Assembly: GCA_903825615.1 (NCBI GenBank)
Contig: CAIKBK010000074.1
Coordinates: 1-5,026 of the forward strand
Source: Candidatus Vogelbacteria bacterium
Lineage (GTDB): Bacteria; Patescibacteriota; Minisyncoccia; Phycocordibacterales; XYD1-FULL-46-19
DNA length: 5,026 nucleotides
Reading direction: 5' to 3'
This document shows, one piece after another, positions 4,078 to 5,026 of this stretch; the first letter of the stretch is position 1; each line of letters begins with the position of its first letter. Made by a program: the position numbers and the translations under genes. The notes beneath the pieces were generated by a model that saw nothing but the letters and a program-made list of their open reading frames with translations, had not been told where the DNA came from and did not search any database.

Positions 4078-5026
4078 TTACGAAGAAGATTTCTTTCTCG
4101 GAGTCTTCAGATTGGCTTTAGTATAAGCTTCAACCTTAGCTTTGGTGGCAATAATTTTGGGGCCCTTAGCCTGAGGGAATTCAATAATAAAGCTTGAACC
4201 TTGACCTTTGCCTGCCGATTCGGCCCAAATCTTGCCACCTAAACCACTCACTATCTGCTTAGCCACATAAAGACCAAGGCCAGTACCAGTAATGTTGGTT
4301 TTGCCAGCGTCATCAGCCCGTAAGAATTTTTTGAAAAGCTCGGGCATAGTTGCTGGGTCAATACCTACCCCATCATCGGAGACTATTAGTCTCACTAGCT
4401 CTTTGGTCCGACTTTTTCCAACTGGAAGATTTTCTACTTTGACCTTAATCTTACCGCTTGGCCCGCCTTGGCTATCAATTCGGGCTGGCGTGTATTTAAT
4501 ACTATTATCGATGATGTTAGAGATAACCTGAGTGATTTTACCACTGTCAGCGGCGATTTGGTGATCACCCGCGCCACTTTGGAATTCAAAAGTTAGACCC
4601 TTATCCTGAGCATTTAGCTCTTGATCCTTGATAACGGTTTGCGTTATTTTGCCAAGATCCAAGGTTGAGATCTCATACTTCATTCGCCCAAGCTCAATGC
4701 GGGTTATATTCAAGAAGTCCTCGATGACACTCATTAATTTCTGACTCGAGCGGAAGATACGGGAGATGGCTTCTCTGGCTCTATCTTCAACTGGGCCATA
4801 AGAGCCTTCGAGAAGCATTGAAGACATACCCTTGATCGCAGTGAGAGGACTCCTTAGCTGATGTGAAGCAATGGAGACGAATTCAGTTTTTTGCTTATCT
4901 AATTCCTTTAGCTTCTCATTCGCTAATTCTAAATTGTCATTTGTTTTAGCTAGATCTTTAGCCAACTTCTCGATGTGTTCTCTCTGAGCCACTTCTTTCT
5001 TGACGCTCCTAATTAAAAATCCCCCA
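4078..5026 (-). CDS. Sensor histidine kinase (HisKA-HATPase), N-terminal sensor beyond the right edge
   Basis: Two-component kinase that autophosphorylates on His and passes phosphate to a response regulator not present here. The frame is open to position 5026, reading GGFLIRSVKKEVAQREH at the edge, so the GTG at 4990-4992 is probably internal and the sensor/membrane part is missing; the first residues look like the end of a membrane helix. Numbering from that GTG: a coiled-coil linker at about 3-38; H-box FVSIASHQLRSPLTAIKG at 38-55 with phospho-acceptor His44 (codon 4861-4863); N-box ISNIIDNSIKYTP with Asn163; G1 box SDDGVGI at 205-211; F-box region LFKKFLRAD; G2 box GTGLGL at 236-241; and G3 GSSFIIEFP. 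All catalytic boxes are intact. A 30-residue Lys-rich tail follows the ATPase domain. A TAA ends the gene 17 nt before the Gre-like gene. Confidence 0.95.
   Translation of the reverse strand, partial: GGFLIRSVKKEVAQREHIEKLAKDLAKTNDNLELANEKLKELDKQKTEFVSIASHQLRSPLTAIKGMSSMLLEGSYGPVEDRAREAISRIFRSSQKLMSVIEDFLNITRIELGRMKYEISTLDLGKITQTVIKDQELNAQDKGLTFEFQSGAGDHQIAADSGKITQVISNIIDNSIKYTPARIDSQGGPSGKIKVKVENLPVGKSRTKELVRLIVSDDGVGIDPATMPELFKKFLRADDAGKTNITGTGLGLYVAKQIVSGLGGKIWAESAGKGQGSSFIIEFPQAKGPKIIATKAKVEAYTKANLKTPRKKSSS

Noticed and set aside
1..5026. Reassigned UGA codon (as in some Patescibacteria)
   Set aside because: Conserved Gly and Trp positions in trpS and aspS use normal codons and no in-frame TGA interrupts a conserved gene; stops are TAA or TAG.
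1..5026. CRISPR array, insertion sequence or tRNA gene
   Set aside because: No regularly spaced repeats, transposase-like frame, terminal inverted repeats or cloverleaf were seen on either strand.

Overview
The window is a gene-dense bacterial fragment in which every supported gene lies on the minus strand. Transcription order from the right edge is: a sensor histidine kinase (cut by the right edge), a GreA/GreB-like elongation factor, tryptophanyl-tRNA synthetase (trpS), a small TPR-like helical protein, a small four-helix DMT/SMR membrane transporter, an unrecognised Trp-rich basic protein, an intrinsic terminator, a T-box riboswitch, and an aspartyl-tRNA synthetase (aspS, cut by the left edge).

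The likely source is a Candidate Phyla Radiation (Patescibacteria) bacterium. This is inferred from the AspRS type (archaeal-like catalytic core with the SPQFYKQ and ATTRHL signatures, like the aspartate--tRNA(Asn) ligases I associate with these organisms), the histidine-kinase sequence style, tight same-strand packing, and the near absence of Shine-Dalgarno sequences before conserved genes. No marker gene fixes the phylum. The six visible stop codons are TAA or TAG, and no in-frame TGA interrupts a conserved gene.

Right half (about 2155-5026): the kinase and the Gre-like gene are 17 nt apart, the Gre-like gene and trpS 47 nt, trpS and the TPR-like gene 26 nt. The TPR-like and SMR genes are separated by only 2 nt, so translational coupling is likely. 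This could be one long housekeeping/signalling transcript; I see no strong terminator inside it.

Middle (about 1201-1831): a 156-residue orphan with unusual Trp content and Arg codons very different from trpS, a weak candidate promoter before it, and a strong UUCG-loop terminator just after its stop.

Left part (1-1210): the most interesting element. A promoter candidate overlaps the U-tract of the upstream terminator and would start a leader of only about 125 nt. That leader contains a textbook T-box antiterminator (AGGGUGGCACCGCGG) and an alternative long terminator ending in UUUUU. Its 5' part can fold only into a very short Stem I whose loop carries AACAAC, the Asn codon twice. The T-box UGGC bulge would pair with a tRNA ending GCCA, fitting the G73 discriminator of tRNA-Asn (and tRNA-Asp). 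The downstream AspRS carries the RRDHG anticodon-site signature associated with non-discriminating enzymes. Together these suggest an ultrashort, Asn-tRNA-sensing T-box controlling an AspRS that makes Asp-tRNA(Asn) for amidation.
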